This document shows positions 12,470 to 22,565 of a DNA stretch of 64,000 bases, one piece after another. Both the position numbers and the translations under genes were made by a program. The DNA lies in contig JAMPIV010018770.1 of NCBI GenBank assembly GCA_024509875.1, forward strand, positions 124,001-188,000, given 5' to 3'. The DNA comes from Oreohelix idahoensis (lineage: Eukaryota; Mollusca; Gastropoda; Stylommatophora; Oreohelicidae). Positions within the stretch are counted from its first letter, which is position 1. Every line of letters begins with the position of its first letter. Under the pieces are notes generated by a model, which did not search any database, was not told where the DNA came from, and saw nothing but the letters and a program-made list of their open reading frames with translations.

Positions 12470-13080
12470 ACTGAACAAAAATCCCAATACAGCTTGCACT
12501 ACTAACAACTTAATCTATCAGTATCATACCTACTGGTATGGCCATACTGAATGGACACCACAATGACTTTCGCTCATCGGCGAACCCCTGTGCTATGATG
12601 AAGGAATACTTAATCACAAATAAATCATCAACAACGGCCTAAGGAAATGCCACTAGATAATTCACCATCACTCTAGAATTATGCACTTTAATCCTCCCCG
12701 CATGAAGAAATGGCAAGCACTATGACTCAACAACCATGGCATATACTTCCCAGCAAAAATGCTGACAGGGAACATAAAGGCGATCCGCACCGGATGCTGG
12801 CCAGAACTCTGCTGCCTTTTTGCACCAGAATTTGTGTCCACTTCCCGTCCGCAGTCACCTGACCAGACGGGTTTTAAATTTACATCAATGTTGTCACTCT
12901 CAACGTAACCAACCTGATATTTCGTTCATGACATCACCCCAAACAAGATGAGCGCCCTTCACTGAATCCAAGGGTATGACCAACACCTCACACAAAATGG
13001 CCCAACAACAACAACCACAAGCAGAAACAGAGTAATTCAGCCCAGGGACTTTGAAGGCGATGGAACAAATCATGCAAAAC
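12470..13080. other. Unassigned sequence between RTE-A insertion and Gmr1-like pol relic
   Basis: No supported gene. It probably includes decayed Gmr1-like gag-pol linker sequence towards 13.0 kb. Confidence 0.4.
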
Positions 13081-13084
13081 CAAC

Positions 13085-14061
13085 ATGCATTTCACATCGG
13101 ATTGCAAGATGCCTAAAACAGACCCTTACAATGTCGCATGCCGGCTGCGAAGTCGACAAGGAACTATGGCTTCCAGGTACCCAACTAAAACCCCCAGTCA
13201 TCCCCCCATTAATGAACAAGTAACTGTTGGTGCCCACAAAGTACTTTCTTTATATGATTCGGGCTTAGAGTACTCAGCTCTAGTATCCCCATCTTTGGTG
13301 AAGGCCCACCAATACACTGGTAAAACTGTAGAAATACAGGAGCCCCAGAAGAGCATAGAGCCTATGATTCTTTCAGTTGCGGAGATTAATGTGTCAACTC
13401 AATATGTGTGGGGCAAAATCAATGCCGCAATAGTAGACGAGTTAGTCTATCCTCTCATGTTAGGGAGAAAATATGTCTTCCTTTGGGATCCTTCACAGAA
13501 ATCTAGGTCGACACAAGAAAGAGAAAGAGAGAGAGAACACAGGACACGCCCAAGTGGTCCCTGAACTCTCATCTCTAGCCAGCCTGAACGTATCAAAGCT
13601 GAAGAAGGCACAAAGGGATGATAAATCCCTCAAGCTTTGTTTATCTAAGTTGTATGGTAATTACTCCTATACTTCTCATGGGGCCTTTTACAGGGATAAA
13701 GGTTTGGTTTATAGACACGTAGGGAACAAGAGACAGTTGTCCCACTCCCAAATCGCACCCGCCTAGTGCAAAATATGCATTCAACCCTACCACACTCCCT
13801 TAAAGGATTGCGTGCTTTGGAAAAAAGGTCTCCTTGAACCATTTCTGGCCAGGTATGCGACAGGAAATTCGACAGTTTGTGAGATATTGCTCTTTTTGCA
13901 ATGACCCGAACAACCTCAATGGTGAAAACCATGAAACTACCAAGAGTTTGAGCAGAGCATCCAACACCCAACATTGGATAGCTCGTTCCTCAACTCATCA
14001 TTTCTATGTAGCAAAGCAGAGTTACGACAAGCGCAGAGGGATGACATTAGTGTTAGATTAA
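13085..14061 (+). pseudogene. Decayed protease-integrase region of the third Gmr1-like element
   Basis: The frame 13085-13564 contains LYDSGLEYSALV, a retropepsin-like motif with D-S-G where copy 2 has D-T-G, and YPLMLGRKYVFL, matching YSLILGCRYVFL of copy 2. The next frame (13473-13766) aligns with the linker before integrase. 13834-14061 reads NHFWPGMRQEIRQFVRYCSF, the H2C2 zinc-binding part of integrase. The protease-then-integrase order supports the Gmr1-like assignment. No RT remains. Confidence 0.82.
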
Positions 14062-14281
14062 AAAATTTGGTTTCTCAAAGTTTACTGCCTGCATTGTAAC
14101 TTTGATGCTTCCCTTTCCATGATCGCCCGCAATTTTAAGTCATACTTTAGTTTCTGGAATGGAACCTTTTTGCCACGTTAATAAGCCTCCTCTCTTGTAA
14201 TCGTTAAGAAGCCCACGAAAAAAGCCACATAAATCTTTGATACATGCAAATGGTGTCTCCAGTCTTTGTCCATTATCCACT

Positions 14282-16070
14282 AGATGAAATATATTGATGA
14301 TTTAGCAAGAGCAGCAGAGGAAGATGCAGCCAAAGGAAATATGAGGGACCAGTACAACAACACAAAGAAGCTAACAGGGAAATATAAGCAAGCAAATGGC
14401 CTCATAAAAGATAAGAATGGAAAATTGCTTAGTAATATACAAGAACAAATGAAGAGATGGACAGAACATTTTGAGGAACTTCTCAATAGACCATCTCCAA
14501 TTAATCCCCCAGACATCAGAAGAGGAGCTACAAATCAGCTGTGAACGACCAAGTAAAGAAGAAATAAAGAAAGTCATAAAGCTTCTGAGAGATGGAAAAG
14601 CAGCTGGTCCAGATTGCGTTCCAGCAGAGGCCATCAAAACAGATATTGATACCTCTACAGAGATATTTTACAAACTATTTGGCAAAGTCTGGGAGAGAGA
14701 GGAAATACCAGCAGAATGGAAGGAAGGTTATCTGGTCAAGTTGCCTAAGAAGGGAAATTTACAAGAGTGCACAAATTATAGAGGAATAATGTTACTATCA
14801 GTGCCAGCAACAAAAGTATTAAACAGAATCTTCCTGAAGAGATTAAAAGAGTCCACAGACAAGCAACTGAGAGATGAACAAGCAGGTTTTTGACAAAATA
14901 GATCCTGTACAGACCAGATAGCCACATTGAGAATAATAGCTGAACAAAGTCTGGAATGAAATTCACAGCTATACATCGGATTCGCGGACTATGAAAAGTC
15001 ATTTGACAGTGTAGACAGAGAATCGCTTTGGAAATTGATTAGACATTGTGGAGTTCCTATGAAGATCATTAACTTAATAAAGAAGACCTATGAAGACATG
15101 ACATGCAGAGTTCTTCATGAATGACAACTCACAGAACTGTTTAGGATTAGAAAGGAGTGAGACAGGGATGCCTCTTGTCTCCATTTTTTTTCTTACTAGC
15201 AATAGATTGGGTTATGAAAACATCGACACCACACAAAAGAAATGGAATGCAGTAGAATCTGACTAAACAGCTTGATGATCTGGATTTTGCAGATGACTTG
15301 GCTCTTCTGTCCCATAACCATAATCAGATGCAAGAGAAAATGAAAATTCTCAATGAGAGGTCACAACAAGTGGGCCTGAAAATACACAGGTAAAAGACAA
15401 AGATTATGAGAATAAATGCAAGAAATGATAACAAGGTTGAACTTGAAGAAACACCACTAAAAGATGTAGAATCGTACACATATCTTGGAAGTAATATAGA
15501 CAAAGTTGGAGGGACAGACAGTGATTTCAAAATAAGAATACAAAAACCAAGAGGAGCTTTTATTGCATTGGGAAACATAAGGAGAACAAGAGAAATCAAG
15601 TCCAACATGAAAATAATAATCTTCAACTCAAATGTGAAGTCAGTCCTATTGTATGGCTCTGAGACATGGAGAACAACAAAAACAACAACCAAAAAGCTAC
15701 AGAATTTTATAAACGGGTGCTTGCGTAGAATAGAAGGACTGAAATGGTATGATAAAGTCACAAATGTGGAATTGATGACAAGAACCAGACAAGTGCCAGT
15801 GGAACAAGAGTTGAGAAGAGGATGCTGGCGATGGATAGGACACACATTGAGGAAACCTGTTGATAGCATTACAAGGCAGTCCTTGTTCTGGAATCCACAG
15901 GGGAAAAAGGCAGAGGTAGACCGAAAAACACACAGAGAAGAGAACTGGAAACAGGTGAAAATGATGAGGAAAACATGGAAAGAACTTGAGCAGATGGCAC
16001 AGCACATGAAGACTTGGCATGTGTTTTTTGAAGGCCTATGCTCCTTGGGGAGCTAAAGGGTATCGATTGA
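14282..16070 (+). mobile_element. RTE-B LINE, 5'-truncated and decayed copy
   Basis: It aligns with the RT half of RTE-B (57.7-59.5 kb): GKYKQANGLIKDKNGKLLSN, then DGKAAGPDCVPAEAIKTDID, a degraded FADDLALL near 15.29 kb, and the C-terminal RKPVDSITRQSLFW region. Stops and frameshifts split it into frames 14284-14544, 14471-14893 and 15406-16056. It lacks the endonuclease. I could not define a target duplication. Confidence 0.93.
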
Positions 16071-16324
16071 TTTCATCTATTTACGTTGGTGCATATTTGT
16101 TTATCATTTATTGCTTTGCATTTTTTATGTTGATCATGAATTAATTAATTGACAACTGATAGGCGTTAGGTGATGGTGTGAGGTATGTGAGTGCATGTAT
16201 TGCTACCATCATTTTTTAATATGTTGAGTACTTTTAGTTATAGCGACCTCACATTGCAGTTAAAAGGGATTTTGTCTAAAGGAGATATTGGCTTTGGTAT
16301 TAACCAAGACCACACTTTTAGTGT

Positions 16325-16577
16325 CGGCGTCTGTGGCCTAATGGATATGAACGCAGTTTCATAATCCAGATATACCAGGTTCGAAACCTGCTGCAGGCGG
16401 TTTGGTAGCAGATCGCTTTGTGTGGATTTTTAACAATGGTATAAGCGCCGTACCGTTCAGAAAGCAATGGCAAACTACTGAATGAAAAAAATTGCCTAGA
16501 AAAATCACAAACAGCCAATAAAAGCTGGGGTTGATTGCCACGTCCTGTAAAGGATAAGCAACTAACTTTTTTTTTTT
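16325..16577 (+). mobile_element. tRNA-derived SINE with 13-bp TSD
   Basis: The 5' end is tRNA-like: A box in GTGGCCTAATGGATA and B box GGTTCGAAACC about 40 bases on. A 3' body ends in a T-rich run. ACACTTTTAGTGT flanks both sides (16312-16324 and 16578-16590), a perfect 13-bp target duplication, so both ends are defined and the insertion looks young. Part of the same family is present in reverse at 51.15-51.26 kb. Confidence 0.95.
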
Positions 16578-16590
16578 ACACTTTTAGTGT

Positions 16591-18074
16591 TAAATTGCCT
16601 ACCCTATGGCAGAAACCTGGGTGCTATACTAGTTCTTCTTTATAGTGAAATTTGATGTTACCATATTTCACTCTGGTGTTATTATACTCACACCATGGAA
16701 ATAATGAAAACTTTGTTTCCATTATTTTGGGTGGTGAGGGGGGGTGGTGGAGGGGGAATAATGTTATGATTAAAATTCATAACGATTGTGCTTATTATAT
16801 GGTTAGCTCAACAGGGCTCTTTGTTTATTTTATACGGGTCACTGATAAAGACTGGTGAATGACGTTAAGCCGATATGCTTGGCTGGCTCACGTGAAACTA
16901 GAGGAGCAGAAGTGCTGGGCCTTATATGATTGTGTGTCATGGCGAGTGGACGTATGTGTTTGAGCTCCTGATTGTTAAAGTGCTTATAATGGAGATTTGT
17001 TATCACTAATACATCAAGATCTTCGGTGAGATGTATCTAGTTATCTGTACTGACCAGAAGTATAATTGCTCAGTGTTGAGTTTCATAGAAATATATCACA
17101 TTGAGAACTAAAGGACAGCGTTCTTGACTGCCTACGGTATATCGTTATCTGCATATTATCTGCCATTCTATGTTGGCTTGAACTTTTTATTTGTGGAGCT
17201 GCGTGCCGTCCTAAATAAATTATATATCGTCCATTGTGACTCAAATCATTCTGAGTGGTGTGGGCTGATTGCGGTGCCTGAGAATTTACTACCCTAGACA
17301 TCATTTTGGCCACAGGAACCATCCTGTTACTACAAAATTAACATTGACAATAGGCCAACATAAAAGACACGTAACACTATATGGAATGCAGCAGCTTCAT
17401 GACTGAAATGCTGGATACTACCCGATAAATGGCCAGAACATTCAAGCTTTATTTTGTTAACTCTAGAAAATAATCTTCTTTAAACACTATCGTAAGAAAA
17501 AAAAATATTTTTGAAAAATACTTGTAACCAACCACATGACAATCATTATTTTTAAATTGGGAGGGGGAATCTTCTTCTTCGTACACTCTCAGACGTCCAC
17601 TTGAATGTTCTCAAAGAAAGCAGTAGTAAGTTTGAGGCTATTTGAATCCCCGTAAAGCTTTTCCACAAAAGGAGCGGGTGTCGGAGGGGGAATGAGAGTG
17701 GAGATTTGGGGAAAAAAGCTGGGGCCATCATTCACTTTATTATAAACTCTATTTGCATTATAATGTGTTAAATTTGTAAGTACTTCTTCATGACACTTTA
17801 TCTTTGTTAAAACTCGTTTTAATGAAATGTGAAAAATAAATTTACTTGACCATTGCATCTCTGTGAGCAACAAAATCAAGACAAGCAATAGACAAGTATA
17901 TTGTTAAAAAATATCTTAAATTCTATTTTCTCTAATTCAAAAACTTACTTTCCTGCCCCTGTCTTATTGGCAGTAACAAAATCTAGAATTACTTTCTGAG
18001 ATCTCAGACAGATCACATCCATTAACATTATCATCATGCTGAAATCTTCCCCTGTCAAATAATAACATTTTGTT
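16591..18074. other. No gene recognised
   Basis: AT-rich sequence with short, unsupported open frames on both strands. No repeat family recognised. Confidence 0.5.
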
Positions 18075-18338
18075 ATTTTATCAGGAACTCCGCCAATGCC
18101 GGTCCCAAGCCCGGATGAAAAAGGAGGAGGGCGGCCTGCATGGAGGCTGTAAGGAGGCAGCCCCTCCACCATGCAAAGGCACAACAGGCCAATCACCTGT
18201 TTGCTTTAAATCACGATTACTAGCAACACAAGAGAGAAAACTGGACTGATTCTAAAGGCGACGAACTGGAATGGACTACGGACTACGACTTATGGAACAT
18301 GGAACACAAGAAGTATAAATGGGAAGGAAGAGGAGCTG

Positions 18339-19385
18339 GTGGAAGAGATGAGGAAAGCAAAACTAGAAATCCTGGCTATAACGGAAACAAAGAAAAAAGG
18401 ACAAGGAGTCATGGATCTCGATGGCAACACGCTGCTCTACAGTGGTGTACCCATGTCTGAAAGAGCTAAAGGGGGCGTGGGTTGCATTGTGGCCCAAAAT
18501 CAAAAAGATAGTATCAAGGGATGGAACTTTGTCTCGGAGCGCATTATGGTTGTTAAACTAAAAGAAGGAGAAACCATAGTCAACCTGGTCATAGTGTATG
18601 GGCCAAATGAGGATGAGAGAGCAGAGGTCAAGGAGGAATTCTTCGAGCTGCTTCAAAGGACAGTGGATGACTGCCTAGATGAAGTTATCATGCTCAGAGA
18701 TGTTAATGCCAGAGTTGGAAATGACCATGCTAGATGGGGTGGAGTTATCGGAAGATATGTAGAAGATACTCTCAATGACAATGGAAAGCGACTCCTTAGA
18801 TTCTGCAGTGAGCAGAATCTGATCATTACAAACACAAAGTTCCCCCATAAGCGCATACATGCATACACTAGATGTGAACCAACAAAGAATGAGAAGTCAG
18901 TGATCGACTATGCCATTGTTCGGAAAAGCTCATTCAAATATGTCCGAGATGCTAGAGTCTGGAGGGGGCCAGAGATTGGAAGTGATCACTACCTGCTAAC
19001 AATCAAAAGAACAACTGAAAGAGTTGCTCAGCCTAGGAACTGTCCAACATCACGCAAGAAACCAAGTAAACGAGCAGGAGAAATGAGCATTAGGACCTAC
19101 AAGCTGAGAGAGCCAGAAATTAAGACCAGATATCAGGGGCTTATTGCTGCAGCGGTGAGCAACACAGAAGAACGACCTGATGACTTGGAAACCCTCTGGA
19201 TTAAATTCAAGGATATCATAAAGACAGCTGCTGCAGAAGCATGCGGTGAAGTCCGACTTGGGAACAAGAGAAAGAGGACACCTTGGTGGACAGAGGAAGT
19301 CAAAGAGAAAATAAGAGAGAAGAAAATGGCATGGAAACAATACTTAGGAGCTAAAAAACACAACAGGACAAATGGAAAAATATAG
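18339..19385 (+). CDS. RTE-A endonuclease part (APE-type)
   Basis: 348 residues. Endonuclease/exonuclease/phosphatase-fold signatures are ITETK near residue 16 (catalytic E), NLVIVYGPNEDE, LRDVNARVGN (the usual G-D-x-N has R-D-V-N), SVIDYAIV, and GSDHYLL near residue 214 (catalytic D-H). This domain nicks target DNA to prime reverse transcription. Frame +3 ends at TAG 19383-19385, while RT begins at 19372 in frame +1. The copy at 62.1-63.75 kb is in frame here because its A run has five bases instead of six (GCTAAAAAACAC), so the two ORFs most likely derive from one EN-RT polyprotein. The true start may lie upstream of this ATG: the homologous minus copy continues in frame through a TWNTRSING motif. 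Confidence 0.9.
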   Translation: MEEMRKAKLEILAITETKKKGQGVMDLDGNTLLYSGVPMSERAKGGVGCIVAQNQKDSIKGWNFVSERIMVVKLKEGETIVNLVIVYGPNEDERAEVKEEFFELLQRTVDDCLDEVIMLRDVNARVGNDHARWGGVIGRYVEDTLNDNGKRLLRFCSEQNLIITNTKFPHKRIHAYTRCEPTKNEKSVIDYAIVRKSSFKYVRDARVWRGPEIGSDHYLLTIKRTTERVAQPRNCPTSRKKPSKRAGEMSIRTYKLREPEIKTRYQGLIAAAVSNTEERPDDLETLWIKFKDIIKTAAAEACGEVRLGNKRKRTPWWTEEVKEKIREKKMAWKQYLGAKKHNRTNGKI

Positions 19386-21249
19386 AGAATATGTGACACT
19401 CAGAACAGAAGCAAAGAACAAAGTGCTAGCAGCAAAACAGAAGTCCTGGGAAGAGTTTGGAGAAAAGCTAGAAAAAGATGCACAAGAAAACCAGAAATTG
19501 TTCTATAAGACCCTAAAGAACATGAGGAAGGAAAAACAATGCCCTCTCAAATTTATAAAGGACAAGCAAGGCAAATTGCTTACTGCCCCGAAGGAAGTAA
19601 TAGGAAGATGGAAAGAATATTTCTCAGAACTCCTGGATGGTGAGCATGGTGAAGCATCAGAAATGATAAACACTAGCACAGAAGAGAAAACCAATGAAGG
19701 TGAAGATGACATAAAGATGGAGGAACTGAAGGCAGCACTGGAGAAAATCAAGATGGGCAAAGCAGCAGGGCATGATGGTATAACACCAGAAATGGTTAAG
19801 TTCATGGGAGCATCAGGCGACCTATTACTCTTAAGGGTTTTACAGGCAGCGTGGTACAACAAGACCATACCAAAGGATTGGGAGATTGCCATCATAACCC
19901 CAATTTTCAAAAAGGGTGACAATCGACAGTGTGGAAACCATAGAGGCATATCCCTTCTCAGTGTCCCTGGTAAAATCTACTCTAGAATCCTAGAGCAGAG
20001 ACTCCGACGCCTAGCTGAGCTACAATTGGATGAGGTCCAGTGCGGATTCCGAGCAAACCGAAGTACTCAAGACCTAATCTTCACACTCAGACAGCTGAGT
20101 GAAAAGGCCCTTGAGTATAAGAGTGAGATGCATCTTTGTTTCATAGATCTGGAAAAGGCGTTTGACAGGGTCCCCTGGAGCAAACTTTGGGACTGTTTGG
20201 CAAGGAAGAATATTCCAGCACCTCTGATTCATGCTATACAGAGCTTCTACAAGTCTTGCAGAAATTATGTGAGGACAGCAAACCATAAGTCGGAAGAGTT
20301 CAGGACCACTACTGGTGTAAGACAAGGTGATATCCTATCGCCTTACCTCTTCATACTCCTTATGGACGATGTCATCAAGGCATGTAAGGAGAGAACAAGA
20401 AAGTATTCAGTGGGGTACTGGAAGATGAGACAGGTCTATATTTCGGAGCTGGCATTTGCTGATGATGTTGCCCTGATTGCTAAATCAGAGGCACATCTCC
20501 AATCCAACCTGCAAGTCTGGAAGGAAGAGCTGGAGAAGAAAGGAATGGTCATAAGCAGCTCTAAAACAAAATCCATGGTGATATCACAAGAAGAAAGAAA
20601 ACATCAGATTAAGCTGGGAGAACAGGTCCTGGAGCAGGTCGACCACTTTAAATACCTCGGAGCTATTATAGACCGAAAGGGAGGCATCAAAGAAGAGTTG
20701 GCCACTCGAAAAGCAGCAGCTGGGAGACTTTTTCAGGCCATAAATCGAGGATTCCTCAGCAAGAGAGAGGTTGGTAAGAAAACGAAGATGGCTGTATACC
20801 GCTCCACCTATGTCCCAGTCTTGACATACGGATGCGAGTCATGGGCAATGACTACAACCCATAAAAGAAAGATCCAAACCTCAGAAATGAGGTATCTGAG
20901 GAAGGTGGTTGAAGTAACAAGAAGAGACATGGTACGCAACCAGACGATACGTCAAGGCCTTAAATCCTACCCCCTGCAGACCCAAGTAGAACAGTCCCAA
21001 TTAAGATGGTTTGGCCATGTCTGCAGAATGGGAGAAGATCGGATACCACGACAAGCATGGGAAACCACGAGCCAGGGATCCCGCCCTCCAGGACGACCCC
21101 GAGTCCGCTGGGAGCACACCATTAAACAATCTTTGAAGGACCGAGGACTAGAATGGAACCAGGCCAGGAGGAAGACAGCCGATAGGATAGTCTGGCGCTC
21201 TCTCTTCCAAACCTCTACACCTCACGGTAAAAGAGGAACGACTAAGTAA
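19372..21249 (+). CDS. RTE-A reverse transcriptase part
   Basis: 625 residues. RT fingers/palm motifs run in order: KAAGHDGITPEMVK (~residue 130), IITPIFKKGD, NHRGISLLSVPGKIYSR, FIDLEKAFDRV (~residue 255), TGVRQGDILSPYLFILLMDD, and the catalytic FADDVALIAK near residue 361. The C-terminal RWFGHVCRMGED followed by a basic, proline-rich GSRPPGRPRVRWE segment is common at the end of RTE-type proteins. No RNase H is seen. The frame overlaps the endonuclease ORF by 14 bases, and the initial ATG is probably not used independently. The ORF is otherwise uninterrupted. Confidence 0.95.
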   Translation: MEKYREYVTLRTEAKNKVLAAKQKSWEEFGEKLEKDAQENQKLFYKTLKNMRKEKQCPLKFIKDKQGKLLTAPKEVIGRWKEYFSELLDGEHGEASEMINTSTEEKTNEGEDDIKMEELKAALEKIKMGKAAGHDGITPEMVKFMGASGDLLLLRVLQAAWYNKTIPKDWEIAIITPIFKKGDNRQCGNHRGISLLSVPGKIYSRILEQRLRRLAELQLDEVQCGFRANRSTQDLIFTLRQLSEKALEYKSEMHLCFIDLEKAFDRVPWSKLWDCLARKNIPAPLIHAIQSFYKSCRNYVRTANHKSEEFRTTTGVRQGDILSPYLFILLMDDVIKACKERTRKYSVGYWKMRQVYISELAFADDVALIAKSEAHLQSNLQVWKEELEKKGMVISSSKTKSMVISQEERKHQIKLGEQVLEQVDHFKYLGAIIDRKGGIKEELATRKAAAGRLFQAINRGFLSKREVGKKTKMAVYRSTYVPVLTYGCESWAMTTTHKRKIQTSEMRYLRKVVEVTRRDMVRNQTIRQGLKSYPLQTQVEQSQLRWFGHVCRMGEDRIPRQAWETTSQGSRPPGRPRVRWEHTIKQSLKDRGLEWNQARRKTADRIVWRSLFQTSTPHGKRGTTK

Positions 21250-21271
21250 GTAAGTAAGTATTTTATCAGGA

Positions 21272-22341
21272 CTTCGTGAAGACCACAAACTTTGTGTCGT
21301 TCCACAACAAACCTTCAGCAACTGACATTTTTCACAATACATTTTCTGTCCGTGCAAGATGTGTCTTGCAAACAAGCAAAGATGTTCAGGCAAACATTGT
21401 TTTCTCGGCAAAATCAACTGTAATTATTTTAAAATATACACTTTATCAAATAAACCTTATAATTCTTATCATTTTGCGTGTCAGTATTATTTGATTAACA
21501 CGAAAGGTTAATGTAATTGCAATATTACATAATATGAAATCATGAAAAAGACGTTCGATTCTCCTACTAGAAGAACATATGATTTTCTTTCATCTTAAAA
21601 TCATTCTGGTTATTAGTTCTGTTGCATAGTTTGAAGCATATTTTAACACATATATTTAAATAATTTGCCAATATAGAACCAAGGGAAAGAAACAGGCAAA
21701 CATTGCCGGAACCTGGGGTAAAGAAATGAAGATAGAGATGGTTGTGACATACTGGATAAAACACTTGGTGGTCATAAAAGACAGAAGTATTGTTCTGAAA
21801 TCACCATGGTAGTCGTTAACATGTGGTATATCTCAAAACATTTGATGAAAATAATCTGATAGCAAAATGAAAAGGGCATTGAAGGTGTAAAACGATATAA
21901 TGGCTGCTGAGAACAAGAATCTTTTACAAGATCTAGCTGAAGCTTGACATGGGGTGGAAGATTCCACAGGGGTAAAAGGCTATAAAGAATGGGAAATAAA
22001 AATTTAGATTTGCAATTATGGCTTTTGTCTGTATCTGGCACGAATACTATTTATAGAGTACACAAAATTATGTTAGGGTTGCAGAAAATAAACACACACC
22101 TGCTATGGAATGAGATACAGGCGTGTAAGGGTATTATACTTTGTGGAAATATGAACACACGTGCATTACTATTGAATATATCACATGCTATTTCTTTACA
22201 AATTGTACTTTAACTTTAAACTCTGGGACTCTTTACACTTCAGATAAGATGAAATAACTGCTAAGTGTTTGTGAATGAAAGGACACCTCTTCATGTAAAG
22301 AGAGGGAAGTCATGAATAAGATAACGCTTATTGCTAATATA
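21272..22341. other. No gene recognised
   Basis: AT-rich spacer between RTE-A and the Tc1 element. Only short unsupported open frames. Confidence 0.5.
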
Positions 22342-22565
22342 TACTACTCGTCAAAAGTCAAGGGCCACTTAGAAAAACCTTGGTTGAAACCATAATACAA
22401 ATCTGATATAAACGTAATTGGTATCAGTCAAACCGGCATTTACTAAATACCAAATTGACATGTCACATAAAGAAATGGAAACACACATTCAAACGCAATG
22501 AAGCTGTGAAGTGTGTCACCCACCTTTTTAAAAGTCACACAATAGATATTGGACAAATAGACATT

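Larger units (their letters stand above)
18087..21259 (+). mobile_element. RTE-A: full-length RTE-like non-LTR retrotransposon with TSD
   Basis: The element starts ACTCCGCCAATG, the same start as the copy ending at 63752, and finishes with CGACTAAGTAAGTAAGTAAG, a short tetranucleotide tail of the kind RTE elements carry. ATTTTATCAGGA precedes it (18075-18086) and follows it (21260-21271), a 12-13 bp target duplication. It encodes an apurinic-type endonuclease and a reverse transcriptase. Four other copies or fragments occur in the window (11.5, 34.0, 44.4 and 62.1 kb). Apart from one frameshift between EN and RT it looks intact, so it is probably a recent insertion. Confidence 0.96.

Noticed and set aside
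15324..16007. 227-codon minus-strand ORF
   Set aside because: Antisense shadow of the decayed RTE-B reverse transcriptase on the plus strand. The same applies to 58768-59622 and 57664-58218 over RTE-B.
16325..16400. Functional tRNA gene
   Set aside because: A and B boxes are present but the sequence does not fold as a mature tRNA at its ends and continues into a SINE body with target duplication.
19352..19385. Programmed frameshift between RTE-A endonuclease and RT
   Set aside because: Another copy (62.3-62.5 kb) is in frame with one base fewer in the A run, so a simple indel or sequencing error explains it better.
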